From assembly GCA_035483795.1 (NCBI GenBank), contig DATHPP010000429.1, forward strand, positions 1 through 18,571: DNA of 18,571 nt, given 5' to 3'. The notes beneath the pieces were generated by a model. It searched no databases and was not told the origin of the DNA. It saw only the letters and a list, made by a program, of their open reading frames with translations. Position numbers and translations under genes: made by a program. Below, one piece after another: positions 1 to 8,449 of the stretch; position 1 is the first letter of the stretch, and every line of letters starts with the position of its first letter. This stretch comes from DASXMX01 sp035483795. Lineage in GTDB: Bacteria > Planctomycetota > Phycisphaerae > Tepidisphaerales > Tepidisphaeraceae.

Positions 1-139
1 AAACTTCGTGTCGGGCTCCATCGCTCCAACTCGCGAACCGGCCTCGACCCGGCCCGTCGGCAACGATACTTTAACTGCGGGACGGCCCCATTTTCATCCT
101 CTCAGGGTGAGGCGCCGCCTCATGAACAACTTCGTGGTT
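1..139. repeat. Left terminal inverted repeat, 139 bp
   Basis: Base i of this stretch pairs with base 18571-i at the other end without a mismatch for all 139 positions; the match breaks at position 140. It contains an inner palindrome (TGAGGCG-C-CGCCTCA at 108-122) and a short direct repeat, AACTTCGTG, at 2-10 and 128-136. It ends 16 bp before the chosen start of the pseudopilin gene, so any promoter for that gene would lie largely inside the repeat. It may be a real element end or a multicopy repeat at which the assembly stopped on both sides. Confidence 0.95.
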
Positions 140-155
140 GATAGCTGTTGTTACC

Positions 156-3100
156 ATGAAATTGATCATGCGAGCGTTCGGTAAGGTGCTTGAGGAGGCA
201 CAGTCGCGGCTCGTCCGGGCGCGGCCCGGGTCCGTCCTGCTCCTGGTCGTGGCGCTGCTGGTTCTCATGGCGCTGATCGGGATCGCGTTCCTCAACATGG
301 CCCAGAGCGACCGGGCCGCGTCCATCCAGCATGAGAACAACACCGAGATCGACCTTCTGCTGGACGGGGTGGTGAACATCGTCAAGGGTAACGTGACCGC
401 CGAGCTGTTTCCCGCAGGGCGCTTCCGCCCGGCGCTGGGCTACGACACGGGGGCGGCGGGAACCTACAACCACTTTACCGGCCTGGGCGATCCGAGCGTG
501 ACGGGGGTGGCGGCAACGACGTTCCTGGCCTCACGGACGCCCGAGCTGCCCGGCGAAGCCCCGAACAGCGCCCCCTCGGGCGTCGCCGGCAGCGGAAATC
601 AGCCGCTGTGGCGCTTCATCAGCGCCCCGCTTCTGGGCGGGCGGTTTTCCAGCCCGCTGCCGGCGGTGGGTAAGCCCTTTCTCGCGGGCCAGACCGCCGG
701 CGACCCGTCCTCCTCTTATACCCAGCGCAGCTCGATCCCCGGCAAGCCGCTGTACCCCTCGTTCATGCCGGTGGGTGGGCAGATGATGCCGGTCTGGGTC
801 GACAACCCCGACTCGCCCACCGGCTGGACCATGGCGGGCGACGCCGACGGGGACGGCATCCCCGACGGCGGGCTGGTCAAGCTGCCGATCGGCGCGATCA
901 ATGGGGTTACATATTATGCGGCGGTGCGGATCGTCGACAACAACGCCGCCGTCAACGCCAACGTCGCCTGGCAGCACAACCCGTATATGTCCAGGCCGAA
1001 CCCTCCCCTGCCCGGGGACTTTTTCCCCAGCAACATCGACCTGCTCGACATGCTCGTCGGCGCCGACGCCAACGTGAACTCCCCCGGCCCGGGCATCAAC
1101 CAACTGCTCGGCTACCGCTTCGGCCGGAGCGGCACGCTGCTGGCGGCGCTGCCGGGGACGGGGAACTATCCTCCCACTCCAAAACCGCCCGACAATGCCC
1201 CTGACAACACGACGGAATACGATGACACGCAGGCTTTCCAAGCCGCGCCGTTTCCGCGGTCCGACCTACCCATAGTGCCGTACCTGGAGGCCTCGTGGAA
1301 TGGAGTTGGCCGGAGGCCCAAGAACCCTGGATTCTGGGGCGCCGGCAGCGGCGCCAATCCCCCCGGTCCTCCTCCCCCTGTCCAGTTCTCCGCACTTCCC
1401 CTCGGCGAGGCTCTGAACCTGGCGCACCAATTCGTGATCGCCGATCCGACCGCACGACCTTCCGTGCTCGGCCAGTCACTCCCACAGTCGCTCTACCAGA
1501 ATAGCCCGATGCAGCCCTACCCCGCGTCGCCCGCCTCCGTGTTGCGGTGGTTCAATCAGAACTTCGCCTTCCTGGCGAGTCATTACTGGACAACCGACCC
1601 GCCATCGAGCACCACGCCCATTCGCTCGATTCTGGCCACGGAGAACGGCGTCTCCAACTTTTGCCCAACCAAATTTCGCGACATCGGCTCCATACTCGAT
1701 AAATGGCAAGTTCCAACTCCCCCGCCAGGGACCCACTTACTATTCGGCGACAGTGTCAAATGGAAAGGCCACCGATTTGTCTGCATCAATCCGAGCGATG
1801 CCGTAGCGGGCGTGGCGCCGGTCGATCCAGCCTTGGGCCTGCCAGCGTCGCGAATGGACAACGATACATGGATCTATCAACCCTGGACCACCAATCCCGT
1901 GAAGACCTCGGTGAATACCGCCACGTTCGGCCAGCTACTTCTGGCTTACTGGTCGGTCATGGCCGAGCAGTATCGTCCAAACGATGGTGACTGGGCGCCT
2001 TCGTTTCCGAATGCCAATGGCGCGAGCCCGCGAATGTTCCGCAGCCCTATCCGAGTTCCGCCAGCGCCCACCGGGACCTCATCGACATCGATCTGGGAAA
2101 TCTCACCCGTGCAGGTGATGCAGCTTCGAGCGGCGCTTGCCGCGGTCAACACGATCGACATGCGCGACGGCGACGACGATGTCACCGACCGCACCATGCA
2201 CCTGACCGACTTCGACAGCGGCACACAACCCAACCAGTTGATGATGAAGGATGTGATCGCCACGGTTTACGGCTCCGAGAGACAACCTTTCATCACGCAG
2301 GTGTACGCCACGAATCAGCCGATTGCCGGGTCGGGCCAGCCGGGTTACATCGCCATCGAATTGTATAATCCGGACCCGGTCCGTCCGCTCAGCCTTTGCG
2401 GTTATGCGCTGGCGACAATCCCACGGCCGAGCACTCAACCGTCGTCCTCCCCGCCCAATTGCAACCCAACCTGGATTCCGTGGGGTTCTGATCCGGTTTG
2501 GTTCGGCCCAGATCCTCCACAGATTCCAGCTGGCGGGTTTCTGGTGATCGCGAGCAACGACACCCCCCCCAGCGGGACGACATCGAGCGGAATTCCGATC
2601 AGTCTGATGCTACCAACGAATGTCACAAAGCCTGGCGCTGACGGCACCGTATCTCCAGGCAACGCGCCGCTCTGGGTGGTACACAATCTGGTTCCGCCTT
2701 CGGGTACGGGCGGCGCACTCGGCGCGGAGCTCATGCTGTTTCGGCCGCGACACCTCAGCCGTGACCCGAGTAAGGGTCTCCCCCCGCCGGGTAACGGGCT
2801 TCCCTCCTGTTCCATCGAGGTAAACGGTTTTTCCTTTGTCGCGACTCCGGCGCCAACGACGCCCGGACCCACGCCGCTGATTGCTCCACCGCAGCACCTC
2901 CCGTACCCGGCCTATCACGAGGGCCCCAATGACGGCGGCAGCGTTTACACTCCTAATCCAGCGGACATGGTGCCGCTGGATTCGTTCGACTTTACCGGTT
3001 TGCCGACGGTTGTAAGCAGCGGGCCCGCCACCGAATGGTACTACGTCCGACCGGACGACTCGTCAAAAGGTAAGAGCTGGCATTTCGTCTATCCAGGTCA

Positions 3101-4592
3101 CTACGTGATCAGTGCCACCGCCGGCGCTACTCCGAGGCTCGTAGATGGAACGTTCAACGCGCTTGGCTTGGGCGGCGCCTTGACCCAAGCTATCGTACCC
3201 GGCGGCAACGTCATCCCGATGGGAGCTTTCCAGGCGACGACAACCTATCAGGATACACCACTTCAACTGAACAATCTCGATTTTGCCGGTCCTGGCCTCC
3301 AGCGCGACTCCTACTCAGGGCCCAGAGTCGTCGCGTTTCCGTACGGTGGTTTCGCGCGGAACGGAGACATTCTTCAGGTCCCATTCATCGGCTCGTATCG
3401 GCTGGAAATCTCGTATCCGGTGGGAAACCTGACCGGCATGGCCGTGGTTATCGAAATGAATCCCGTAACGATGGATTCCGCCATGGCGCTGGGCCTGTCG
3501 CAGGGACCTTCGCTCAACGAGCCGGTTGAGACACAGTTCCCAGGCGCCAACATTCACGGCGGGCTGGCCGATCCCCTGATGTTCGGCGCGAACGCGGCGG
3601 AGCATGTCGGGCGATTCTGTCCAATCGATTTGACCGACTTACCCCCGAATTCCACGACTCCGAACGACTTTTATCCGGCGGCGGCTGGTGTGACTCCGCC
3701 CCAGTGGTTTTATCACTTCGCGACGCGGCTGTTCGATTACCTCACAGTTCAGTCGCCACAGCAGGACTACATGCCGGACGCGGATCCGGAGCTTAGCGAT
3801 ATTTTCATATTAACCAATCCGAACAGATCGGAGGGGCAGATCGCGGCGTATAGCCCGCTTAATTTTCCGGTGGGATCCGCGATCCCCGCAAGTGTTTCAA
3901 ACCTGACCGGCGGTGCATTCGGCAGCGGAGTCTTTAACGCCGAGCCTGCAAACCCGAACGCGGCGACCGAGGAGACGGTTCCGACGGAGGGCCTGATCAA
4001 CATCAACACCTCGCCGTGGCGGGTATTGGCGGCGGTGCCTTGGGTGGGGCCGGACTTTCCGTCGTTCAACGGCAGTCCGACCGGCAATCGGCTGGCGACC
4101 AACGTCAATATCGGGCTGTCGATCGCTTATTACCGCGACGTTGACGACGGCTCACTCCCGCCGCCGGCACAGCATCCGCACGGGCCGTTCAAGAGCATAT
4201 TCGAGCTGAACAACGTGCCGATTTATCCGGCTGTCTCCAGCGCGGGGATTGGGAAGCCGTACACGCTGTTTCGCGATCTGCTGAAGAACGGAGGCTCGCC
4301 TCTAAAGCCCTACAACCAGAACCAGGGGAACATCACGCCGGGGTATCCCCCGGCGACCGACACCGTCGTCGGCGACTTCAAGACCAAGTTCACGATGATG
4401 AGCCGGGCGAGCAACCTGGTGACGACGCGGTCGGATTCCTTCACGGCGTACATCCTGCTCCAGGGCTGGCGGGATGCAGAGACGCCCAACGCGACGCTGG
4501 CGGTGCAGCGGCGCGCGGCGCTGCTGATCGACCGCTCGGGCGTGACGCCGATCAACCCGTCGCCGGCGGTCACGCTCGTGCCGACCCCGTAA
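156..4592 (+). CDS. Giant GspK/PilX-like pseudopilin-type exported protein
   Basis: The protein has 1478 residues from the ATG at 156; an ATG at 168 is equally possible, and neither has a good ribosome binding site. Residues about 23-50 form a prepilin-like N-terminus: a basic stretch (RARPGS) and then a hydrophobic helix (VLLLVVALLVLMALIGIAFL), as in type II secretion and type IV pilus minor pilins. Two GspK-like signatures follow, far apart. AAVRIVDNNAAVNANVAW lies near residues 254-271, just after a calcium-loop-like DADGDGIPD. GLININTSPWRVLAAVP lies near residues 1278-1294, followed by GPFKSIFELNNVP. GspK proteins are usually around 300-350 residues, so about 1000 Pro/Gly/Ser-rich residues lie between these motifs. 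The inferred role is a tip-type pseudopilin or surface appendage component in the cell envelope. No other secretion gene lies next to it. The family link rests on motif recognition by eye; the middle region is unrecognised. Confidence 0.75.
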   Translation: MKLIMRAFGKVLEEAQSRLVRARPGSVLLLVVALLVLMALIGIAFLNMAQSDRAASIQHENNTEIDLLLDGVVNIVKGNVTAELFPAGRFRPALGYDTGAAGTYNHFTGLGDPSVTGVAATTFLASRTPELPGEAPNSAPSGVAGSGNQPLWRFISAPLLGGRFSSPLPAVGKPFLAGQTAGDPSSSYTQRSSIPGKPLYPSFMPVGGQMMPVWVDNPDSPTGWTMAGDADGDGIPDGGLVKLPIGAINGVTYYAAVRIVDNNAAVNANVAWQHNPYMSRPNPPLPGDFFPSNIDLLDMLVGADANVNSPGPGINQLLGYRFGRSGTLLAALPGTGNYPPTPKPPDNAPDNTTEYDDTQAFQAAPFPRSDLPIVPYLEASWNGVGRRPKNPGFWGAGSGANPPGPPPPVQFSALPLGEALNLAHQFVIADPTARPSVLGQSLPQSLYQNSPMQPYPASPASVLRWFNQNFAFLASHYWTTDPPSSTTPIRSILATENGVSNFCPTKFRDIGSILDKWQVPTPPPGTHLLFGDSVKWKGHRFVCINPSDAVAGVAPVDPALGLPASRMDNDTWIYQPWTTNPVKTSVNTATFGQLLLAYWSVMAEQYRPNDGDWAPSFPNANGASPRMFRSPIRVPPAPTGTSSTSIWEISPVQVMQLRAALAAVNTIDMRDGDDDVTDRTMHLTDFDSGTQPNQLMMKDVIATVYGSERQPFITQVYATNQPIAGSGQPGYIAIELYNPDPVRPLSLCGYALATIPRPSTQPSSSPPNCNPTWIPWGSDPVWFGPDPPQIPAGGFLVIASNDTPPSGTTSSGIPISLMLPTNVTKPGADGTVSPGNAPLWVVHNLVPPSGTGGALGAELMLFRPRHLSRDPSKGLPPPGNGLPSCSIEVNGFSFVATPAPTTPGPTPLIAPPQHLPYPAYHEGPNDGGSVYTPNPADMVPLDSFDFTGLPTVVSSGPATEWYYVRPDDSSKGKSWHFVYPGHYVISATAGATPRLVDGTFNALGLGGALTQAIVPGGNVIPMGAFQATTTYQDTPLQLNNLDFAGPGLQRDSYSGPRVVAFPYGGFARNGDILQVPFIGSYRLEISYPVGNLTGMAVVIEMNPVTMDSAMALGLSQGPSLNEPVETQFPGANIHGGLADPLMFGANAAEHVGRFCPIDLTDLPPNSTTPNDFYPAAAGVTPPQWFYHFATRLFDYLTVQSPQQDYMPDADPELSDIFILTNPNRSEGQIAAYSPLNFPVGSAIPASVSNLTGGAFGSGVFNAEPANPNAATEETVPTEGLININTSPWRVLAAVPWVGPDFPSFNGSPTGNRLATNVNIGLSIAYYRDVDDGSLPPPAQHPHGPFKSIFELNNVPIYPAVSSAGIGKPYTLFRDLLKNGGSPLKPYNQNQGNITPGYPPATDTVVGDFKTKFTMMSRASNLVTTRSDSFTAYILLQGWRDAETPNATLAVQRRAALLIDRSGVTPINPSPAVTLVPTP

Positions 4593-4678
4593 TGAAGCTC
4601 ATTTTTGGGGAATTGGCTGTACGGGGCGCGCGGCGGGATCATAAGATGCGGCTTGAATTTCAGGTTTGAGGGTCCGGC

Positions 4679-5800
4679 ATGAAGAAAAAACGCCCGTGGA
4701 TCGTCCTGATGGTTGCGGCGGCGGCCGTGGGGCTGCTGCTGTGGAAAAAACAGAGCATTCAATACGCCGCGTTGAGCTGGCTCGTTCTGCACCAGCCGGC
4801 GCCGGGTCAGATGGCGATGCGGGAACTGGTCGACGCCTCGCCCGATCCCGTCGGCACGCTTCAGAAGCTGTGGGACACCAAACAAATCGTGCAGCGCGAG
4901 TTCGTCGGGAACTACGTGCGCGAGCTGTCGAACAAGCGGGTCGATCCACTCTGGCCGCAGGAGCGTTCGCTGGCTCTGGTCGCCGCGTGCGACTGCGACA
5001 TGGAGTGCCAGCAGGCGGCGCTGGGCGTACTGAGCAACCGCGACGATCCGCAGTTCATTCCCGTGGCCCTGGGGATGCTCAACGACGTCGACCCGGGTGT
5101 GCGGTCGCTGGGAATGGTGGCGCTGGAGCAGCTCAACGACCGGCAACTGGTTCCGGTGTTCGCGCGGATGCTCCAGGACGGCGACGAGGGCGTCCGCGCT
5201 TATGCCGCCGGGGCGCTCTCGGAGCTGACCAACCAGGACTTCGTGCTCAAGTTTCACGGGTCTGACCCCGGCGCGCCGGCCAAGCTTGCGCAATGGCGGC
5301 AGTGGTGGGCGGACAACAGCGGCAAATTCGACCCTGCCCGCATTCCCGCGCCGGCGCCGCTGCTCGGGCTGCCGCCGGGGCAGGCTCCGGAGTTTTCGCT
5401 CCCGGACCTGAACGGCAAGACGGTGCGGCTGAGCGATCTGCGGGGCAAACCGGTGCTGCTGGTCTTCTGGGCGACTTCCTCGGCCACCTCCAGGGCGCAG
5501 GTCGCCGACCTGAGCGAATTTGCCCAGCGGCACGGGGGCGATGTCGAGTTGCTGGCGATCGAGACCGGGGACGAACGCGGCAACGGCGAAACCGTCGACG
5601 ACATCAAACAGTTCGTCGCCGACCAGAAAATCCCCTACCGCGTTCTGATCGACAAGAGCGAGAAGGCGCTGTCGGCATACAGTGGCGGGGACATCCCCGC
5701 CGCCGTCTGGATCGACAAGAACGGCATGGTCCGCCGACGCTTCGTCGGTATCCGCAACGAAAAAGTCCTCGAGCTGATGCTGGATTGGGTGAATGGGTGA
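4679..5800 (+). CDS. HEAT-repeat and TlpA-like protein without redox cysteines
   Basis: The protein has 373 residues. The ATG at 4679 follows a GAGGG ribosome binding site. Residues 1-25 are a basic start and a hydrophobic segment, so it is probably anchored in or exported across the inner membrane. Residues about 95-185 contain HEAT-like helical repeats (for example DPGVRSLGMVALEQL and DEGVRAYAAGALSEL). Residues about 235-373 match the TlpA/ResA/AhpC-type thioredoxin fold: APEFSLPDLNGKTVRLSDLRGKPVLLVFWAT near the start and a late PAAVWIDKNGMVRRRFVG. The usual WCxxC motif is replaced by WATSSATSR, so both catalytic cysteines are missing and disulfide exchange by the normal mechanism is not expected. 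A CDCDMEC cluster lies upstream, near residue 103. The likely role is a binding or scaffold protein of the periplasm. It sits 86 bp after the pseudopilin gene on the same strand. Confidence 0.85.
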   Translation: MKKKRPWIVLMVAAAAVGLLLWKKQSIQYAALSWLVLHQPAPGQMAMRELVDASPDPVGTLQKLWDTKQIVQREFVGNYVRELSNKRVDPLWPQERSLALVAACDCDMECQQAALGVLSNRDDPQFIPVALGMLNDVDPGVRSLGMVALEQLNDRQLVPVFARMLQDGDEGVRAYAAGALSELTNQDFVLKFHGSDPGAPAKLAQWRQWWADNSGKFDPARIPAPAPLLGLPPGQAPEFSLPDLNGKTVRLSDLRGKPVLLVFWATSSATSRAQVADLSEFAQRHGGDVELLAIETGDERGNGETVDDIKQFVADQKIPYRVLIDKSEKALSAYSGGDIPAAVWIDKNGMVRRRFVGIRNEKVLELMLDWVNG

Positions 5801-5826
5801 TTTGCGATTGCCGATTTGCGATTGCG
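5799..5826 (+). repeat. Two tandem 14-bp units at a stop codon
   Basis: GATTTGCGATTGCC and GATTTGCGATTGCG lie head to tail. The first unit overlaps the TGA stop codon of the HEAT/TlpA-like gene. Each 14-bp unit is itself built from GATTTGC/GATTGC half-units, so it may be a slippage-prone microsatellite remnant. No function can be assigned. Confidence 0.8.
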
Positions 5827-5866
5827 GCCCGGCGAGGCAAGGCTGGCCGATGATGTGGCGGGAAAT

Positions 5867-6025
5867 GTGAACAAGCGGACGCTGAACTACAGGGCATCGC
5901 CAGGGTCAGCGCCGCCGTGGTGGAAGCAACGAATACCGCGGTGGCTCGCTGTTCCCCTTTTCCTCATCATCGCACTCGAAATATGGTTGCTCGCCCCCTT
6001 CGTCCTTTCGATCTGGTTGCACTGA
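5867..6025 (+). CDS. Small single-pass membrane protein, hypothetical
   Basis: This is a 52-codon open frame starting at GTG, with GGCGGGAA a few bases upstream as a weak ribosome binding site. The second half is a clear hydrophobic segment (AVPLFLIIALEIWLLAPFVL) preceded by basic and Trp-rich residues (WWKQRIPRW), consistent with one transmembrane helix, cytoplasmic N-terminus. The frame is also open upstream from 5816. It lies between the HEAT/TlpA-like gene and the convergent end of copD, 18 bp from the copD stop. It could be a real small membrane protein or a chance frame; no family was recognised. Confidence 0.4.
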   Translation: MNKRTLNYRASPGSAPPWWKQRIPRWLAVPLFLIIALEIWLLAPFVLSIWLH

Positions 6026-6043
6026 CTTCCCGTCGCCGGTTCT

Positions 6044-7081
6044 TCACATCCCCGGCTCGAGTAGGCCCAGCAGGCCGACCACGCCCAGGACTGCCGCGGC
6101 CAGGAGGATCTCGAGGCTCACGTTGAACTGAACTCGGCGCACAAATCCCAGTGGATCAGCACGGGAATCGATCCGCGGCTTGAGATACAGCAGGTTGATC
6201 GCCCCGATCGCCAGCATGACGGCAAACAGGCCGATCTTGAGCAGAAGCACCCGGCCGTAGGCGGTGGTCAGCAGGTTGGAGACCGAACCGACCAGCACCC
6301 AGGTGTTCACCAGCCCGCTCGCGGTGAGCAGCAGGACAGCGAGGATGCTGACCAGCGAGAACCGCCGGACGAGCTGGGAGATGGGTGGGTTTTGTAGCAC
6401 GACTCGACTGAGCTGGTCGAAGTCAGCCGCCCTCGGCTGTGTTCCGCCGTAGGCGGAAAAGGGCTTCGACCTTCGGTCGAACACAGCCGAGGGCGGCTGT
6501 GCCACATTTTCCGCTTGGACGAGTCGCATCAGGAGCATCCCCAGGGGCAGCAATCCCACCGGCCAGACGGCGCTGACCAGCAGATGGAGAATATCCGCGA
6601 TGAGATGGGCGGTTCCGTTCTGCCCATGTCCGGCCCAGGCGAGGCCGGCGACAAGCAGCCCGCTTGCCGCCAGCCCGGGCCATGCCCAAACCGCCCGGGT
6701 CCGCGGGCCGCGGCCGCAGACAAATGGGATCGCAATGATGCCGCTCAGCAGCCAGCAGATCAGCCGGTCTTGAAATACCTGGCCGAAGCGCGTCTGGTTC
6801 CAGACGGTGGACAGGACCTGGGGCTCAAACGCCTGGCCCGCCGGCAGGCCGGACATGGCCATCGCCACGAAACCGAACCAACCGGCGCCGGTCAGCAGCG
6901 AGAGTGCCAGCCCGATGAGAAGCAGCCGTCGGGCGATCGCTTTCCACTGCCTTTCGGCCATCGGCGCCGCGGAAGCGATGAAACGATCGAAACAGAACGT
7001 CCCCAGCAGCAGCAGGCACGCGCCGAAATGAACGGCCCGCACCAGCACAAACCAGAAGTTGACGGCAGAATGATCGTGCAC
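6044..7081 (-). CDS. copD: CopD-family copper resistance membrane protein
   Basis: The protein has 345 residues and starts at GTG (7081), 34 bp after the copC stop. It is strongly hydrophobic with about eight transmembrane segments, as in the CopD domain family of inner-membrane proteins thought to move copper with CopC. It opens with His-bearing MHDHSAVNF and a first membrane segment containing VHFGACLLLLG. Other His residues lie in membrane regions (AWAGHGQNGTAHLIADILHLL), as expected for copper ligands. Residues about 195-220 are out of character: VAQPPSAVFDRRSKPFSAY continuing to QPRAADF is hydrophilic and is the translation of a 76-bp palindromic repeat inserted in frame at 6424-6499. 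The next residues, FDQLSRVV, derive from another repeat also found in purQ. The frame is intact and the insert falls in a loop between membrane segments, so the protein may still work. Confidence 0.88.
   Translation of the reverse strand: MHDHSAVNFWFVLVRAVHFGACLLLLGTFCFDRFIASAAPMAERQWKAIARRLLLIGLALSLLTGAGWFGFVAMAMSGLPAGQAFEPQVLSTVWNQTRFGQVFQDRLICWLLSGIIAIPFVCGRGPRTRAVWAWPGLAASGLLVAGLAWAGHGQNGTAHLIADILHLLVSAVWPVGLLPLGMLLMRLVQAENVAQPPSAVFDRRSKPFSAYGGTQPRAADFDQLSRVVLQNPPISQLVRRFSLVSILAVLLLTASGLVNTWVLVGSVSNLLTTAYGRVLLLKIGLFAVMLAIGAINLLYLKPRIDSRADPLGFVRRVQFNVSLEILLAAAVLGVVGLLGLLEPGM
6424..6499. repeat. 76-bp cloverleaf-like palindromic element inside copD
   Basis: The outer arms are 20-bp perfect inverted repeats (CAGCCGCCCTCGGCTGTGTT at 6424-6443 and its reverse complement at 6480-6499). 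Between them are two more perfect hairpins: TTCCGCC-gta-GGCGGAA (6442-6458) and TTCGACC-ttc-GGTCGAA (6465-6481). Together they can fold as one long stem carrying two short stem-loops. The element is translated in frame within CopD and adds about 25-28 residues. Similar sequences are, from memory, scattered in planctomycete genomes; this could not be checked here. Confidence 0.9.
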
Positions 7082-7115
7082 AGTTCCAGGCGCCGCTCGT
7101 TCGCCCTCACGCCCA

Positions 7116-7487
7116 TCAAGGCTTTACGACGAACTTGAAGTCGTTCTGCGTGTGATGCGTGTCGACGGACACGACGTGCCAGTGAACCTTGTAAGTTCCC
7201 GGCGGCAGCGCAGGCAGCGAGACGATCAGCACGTGATGGTCGCTGGGGTCGACGTGCGTATCTTTCTTGTCAACCTCCTTGCCATCGGGGCCGACGACTT
7301 CGATCCTGCTGAAGGCCGGCTCGACCTCCTGGGTGAACCAGATTCTGACGTCTGCCGGCGGCTTGCTGACCGTCGCTCCCACCCGCGGCTCGGAGTGATC
7401 GGCAAACGCGTGGGCCCACAAGCTTTGTTGTGCCGCCAGTATGACAATAATAGCGGGAAGGAGGAATCGAACGCGGAAAGGTTTCAT
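7116..7487 (-). CDS. copC: CopC-family periplasmic copper-binding protein
   Basis: The protein has 123 residues from the ATG at 7487. Residues 1-26 are a signal peptide (basic MKPFRVR, hydrophobic core, cleavage near SLWAHA). The mature protein starts HAFADHSEPRVGATV, giving the N-terminal His ligand and the SxPxxGA pattern of CopC. It continues with RIWFTQEVEPAFSRIEVVGPDG and ends DTHHTQNDFKFVV, the second His-rich copper site. The predicted job is to bind Cu in the periplasm and hand it to CopD. The start overlaps the stop of the upstream barrel gene as ATGA, which indicates translational coupling, and copD follows 34 bp downstream. The operon order supports a copper export or uptake role. 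Confidence 0.93.
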   Translation of the reverse strand: MKPFRVRFLLPAIIVILAAQQSLWAHAFADHSEPRVGATVSKPPADVRIWFTQEVEPAFSRIEVVGPDGKEVDKKDTHVDPSDHHVLIVSLPALPPGTYKVHWHVVSVDTHHTQNDFKFVVKP

Positions 7488-8398
7488 GATCGTTCTCCAA
7501 AGAGCGGATGTCCGAAGGCGTGCGGCCAGATGCCATCGATGTAGATCCACATCTGCAAGGTGACGCCGACGTGGGCGCCCGAGCGGCCGTTGACTGGAAT
7601 ATTGGCTTCGGCGCCGAGCTGAAAATAATTGCTTTCGTAGAGCACGCCGGGGTTGACGGTGCCGCTGGTGAGACCGCGCTGGTCGCGGTTCTCGTCAGTC
7701 GACATCGCGAACTCGACCAGCGGGATCATGTTTTTGAACGGCTCGGGGAGCCCGATGTCCTTCACGTGTTGCTGGAGATAGGGCAGGCTGTATTCGACAG
7801 CGAAGCCCCACTCGAAGGTGTTGGCGGCGTTTCCGGAGACGGGAAAGTTCTGGGTAAACGCGCCGGTGACGGCAAAGGGCTGGAGGCCGGCGACGCTGTC
7901 CGGCAGATCCCCCATGCCCTTACCCACGAAGAACCTCGGGCCGACGGTGCTGAAGGTGTCGCTCAGACCGCGGGCGCCGGTGTTGCCGACGCTGGCCTGG
8001 AGGCCGACCGAGGCGATGGCTTCGCGCTCATCGTTGTGCCAGAGCTCGTACTTGGCGGTGAGGGTGAGGTTGCCGAATCCCTGGCTGACGGGGCCCTGGT
8101 CGGGATCCTGGTAGATGTAGGTGTCAGAAATCCCCACGGCAAAGTAGGGAAAGATTTCTTTGTCGAACTCGAAACCGGCGTCGAACTCGTGGAAGGCCGG
8201 GCTGGAACCTTGGGCCGCGTTCTTCACCCATGAGAGTGTGGGAAGAGCCAACTCATCGACGGCGAAGGGGTCGTCGGTGGCAATGGTGGGCGGGAAGAAG
8301 CGGTCGCCAACGATTCCGTGCGCGGTGGCTGCTCGCGTCAAGGAGAACGCGAAGCAAGCCGCCGCACACGCCAGGACGGCGCGCGTGCGCGTATGCAT
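7484..8398 (-). CDS. Outer-membrane beta-barrel protein of the copper operon
   Basis: The protein has 304 residues from the ATG at 8398, chosen because a signal peptide follows immediately (MHTRTRAVLACAAACFAFSL, cleavage near ATAHG). The rest alternates polar and aromatic/hydrophobic residues, with many glycines and short turns (FGNLTLTAKYELWHNDEREAIASVGLQ is representative), as in a transporter-like outer-membrane barrel. Stretches such as GFGNLTLTAKY and EWGFAVEYSLPYL look like strands. It ends in ATGA overlap with copC, so the two are probably made together. The inferred role is an outer-membrane partner for copper movement or sensing. No specific family name can be given from the sequence alone. 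Confidence 0.8.
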   Translation of the reverse strand: MHTRTRAVLACAAACFAFSLTRAATAHGIVGDRFFPPTIATDDPFAVDELALPTLSWVKNAAQGSSPAFHEFDAGFEFDKEIFPYFAVGISDTYIYQDPDQGPVSQGFGNLTLTAKYELWHNDEREAIASVGLQASVGNTGARGLSDTFSTVGPRFFVGKGMGDLPDSVAGLQPFAVTGAFTQNFPVSGNAANTFEWGFAVEYSLPYLQQHVKDIGLPEPFKNMIPLVEFAMSTDENRDQRGLTSGTVNPGVLYESNYFQLGAEANIPVNGRSGAHVGVTLQMWIYIDGIWPHAFGHPLFGERS

Positions 8399-8449
8399 GG
8401 TAATGGTCTCGCTTAAGAATTGTCGGGAATCAGAATGCCACAACGGCTT

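Noticed and set aside
531..1241. Long minus-strand open frame inside the pseudopilin gene
   Set aside because: It is antisense to a gene with clear pseudopilin motifs, is Arg/Gly/Val-rich and shows no domain; such shadows are common in GC-rich DNA.
4310..5533. 407-codon minus-strand open frame over the HEAT/TlpA-like gene
   Set aside because: It crosses the end of one gene and most of another on the opposite strand, has biased composition and no recognisable motif.
7508..8233. Plus-strand 241-codon frame over the barrel gene
   Set aside because: The opposite strand has a signal peptide, barrel pattern and ATGA coupling with copC; this frame is a Gly/Ala/Val/Glu-rich shadow.
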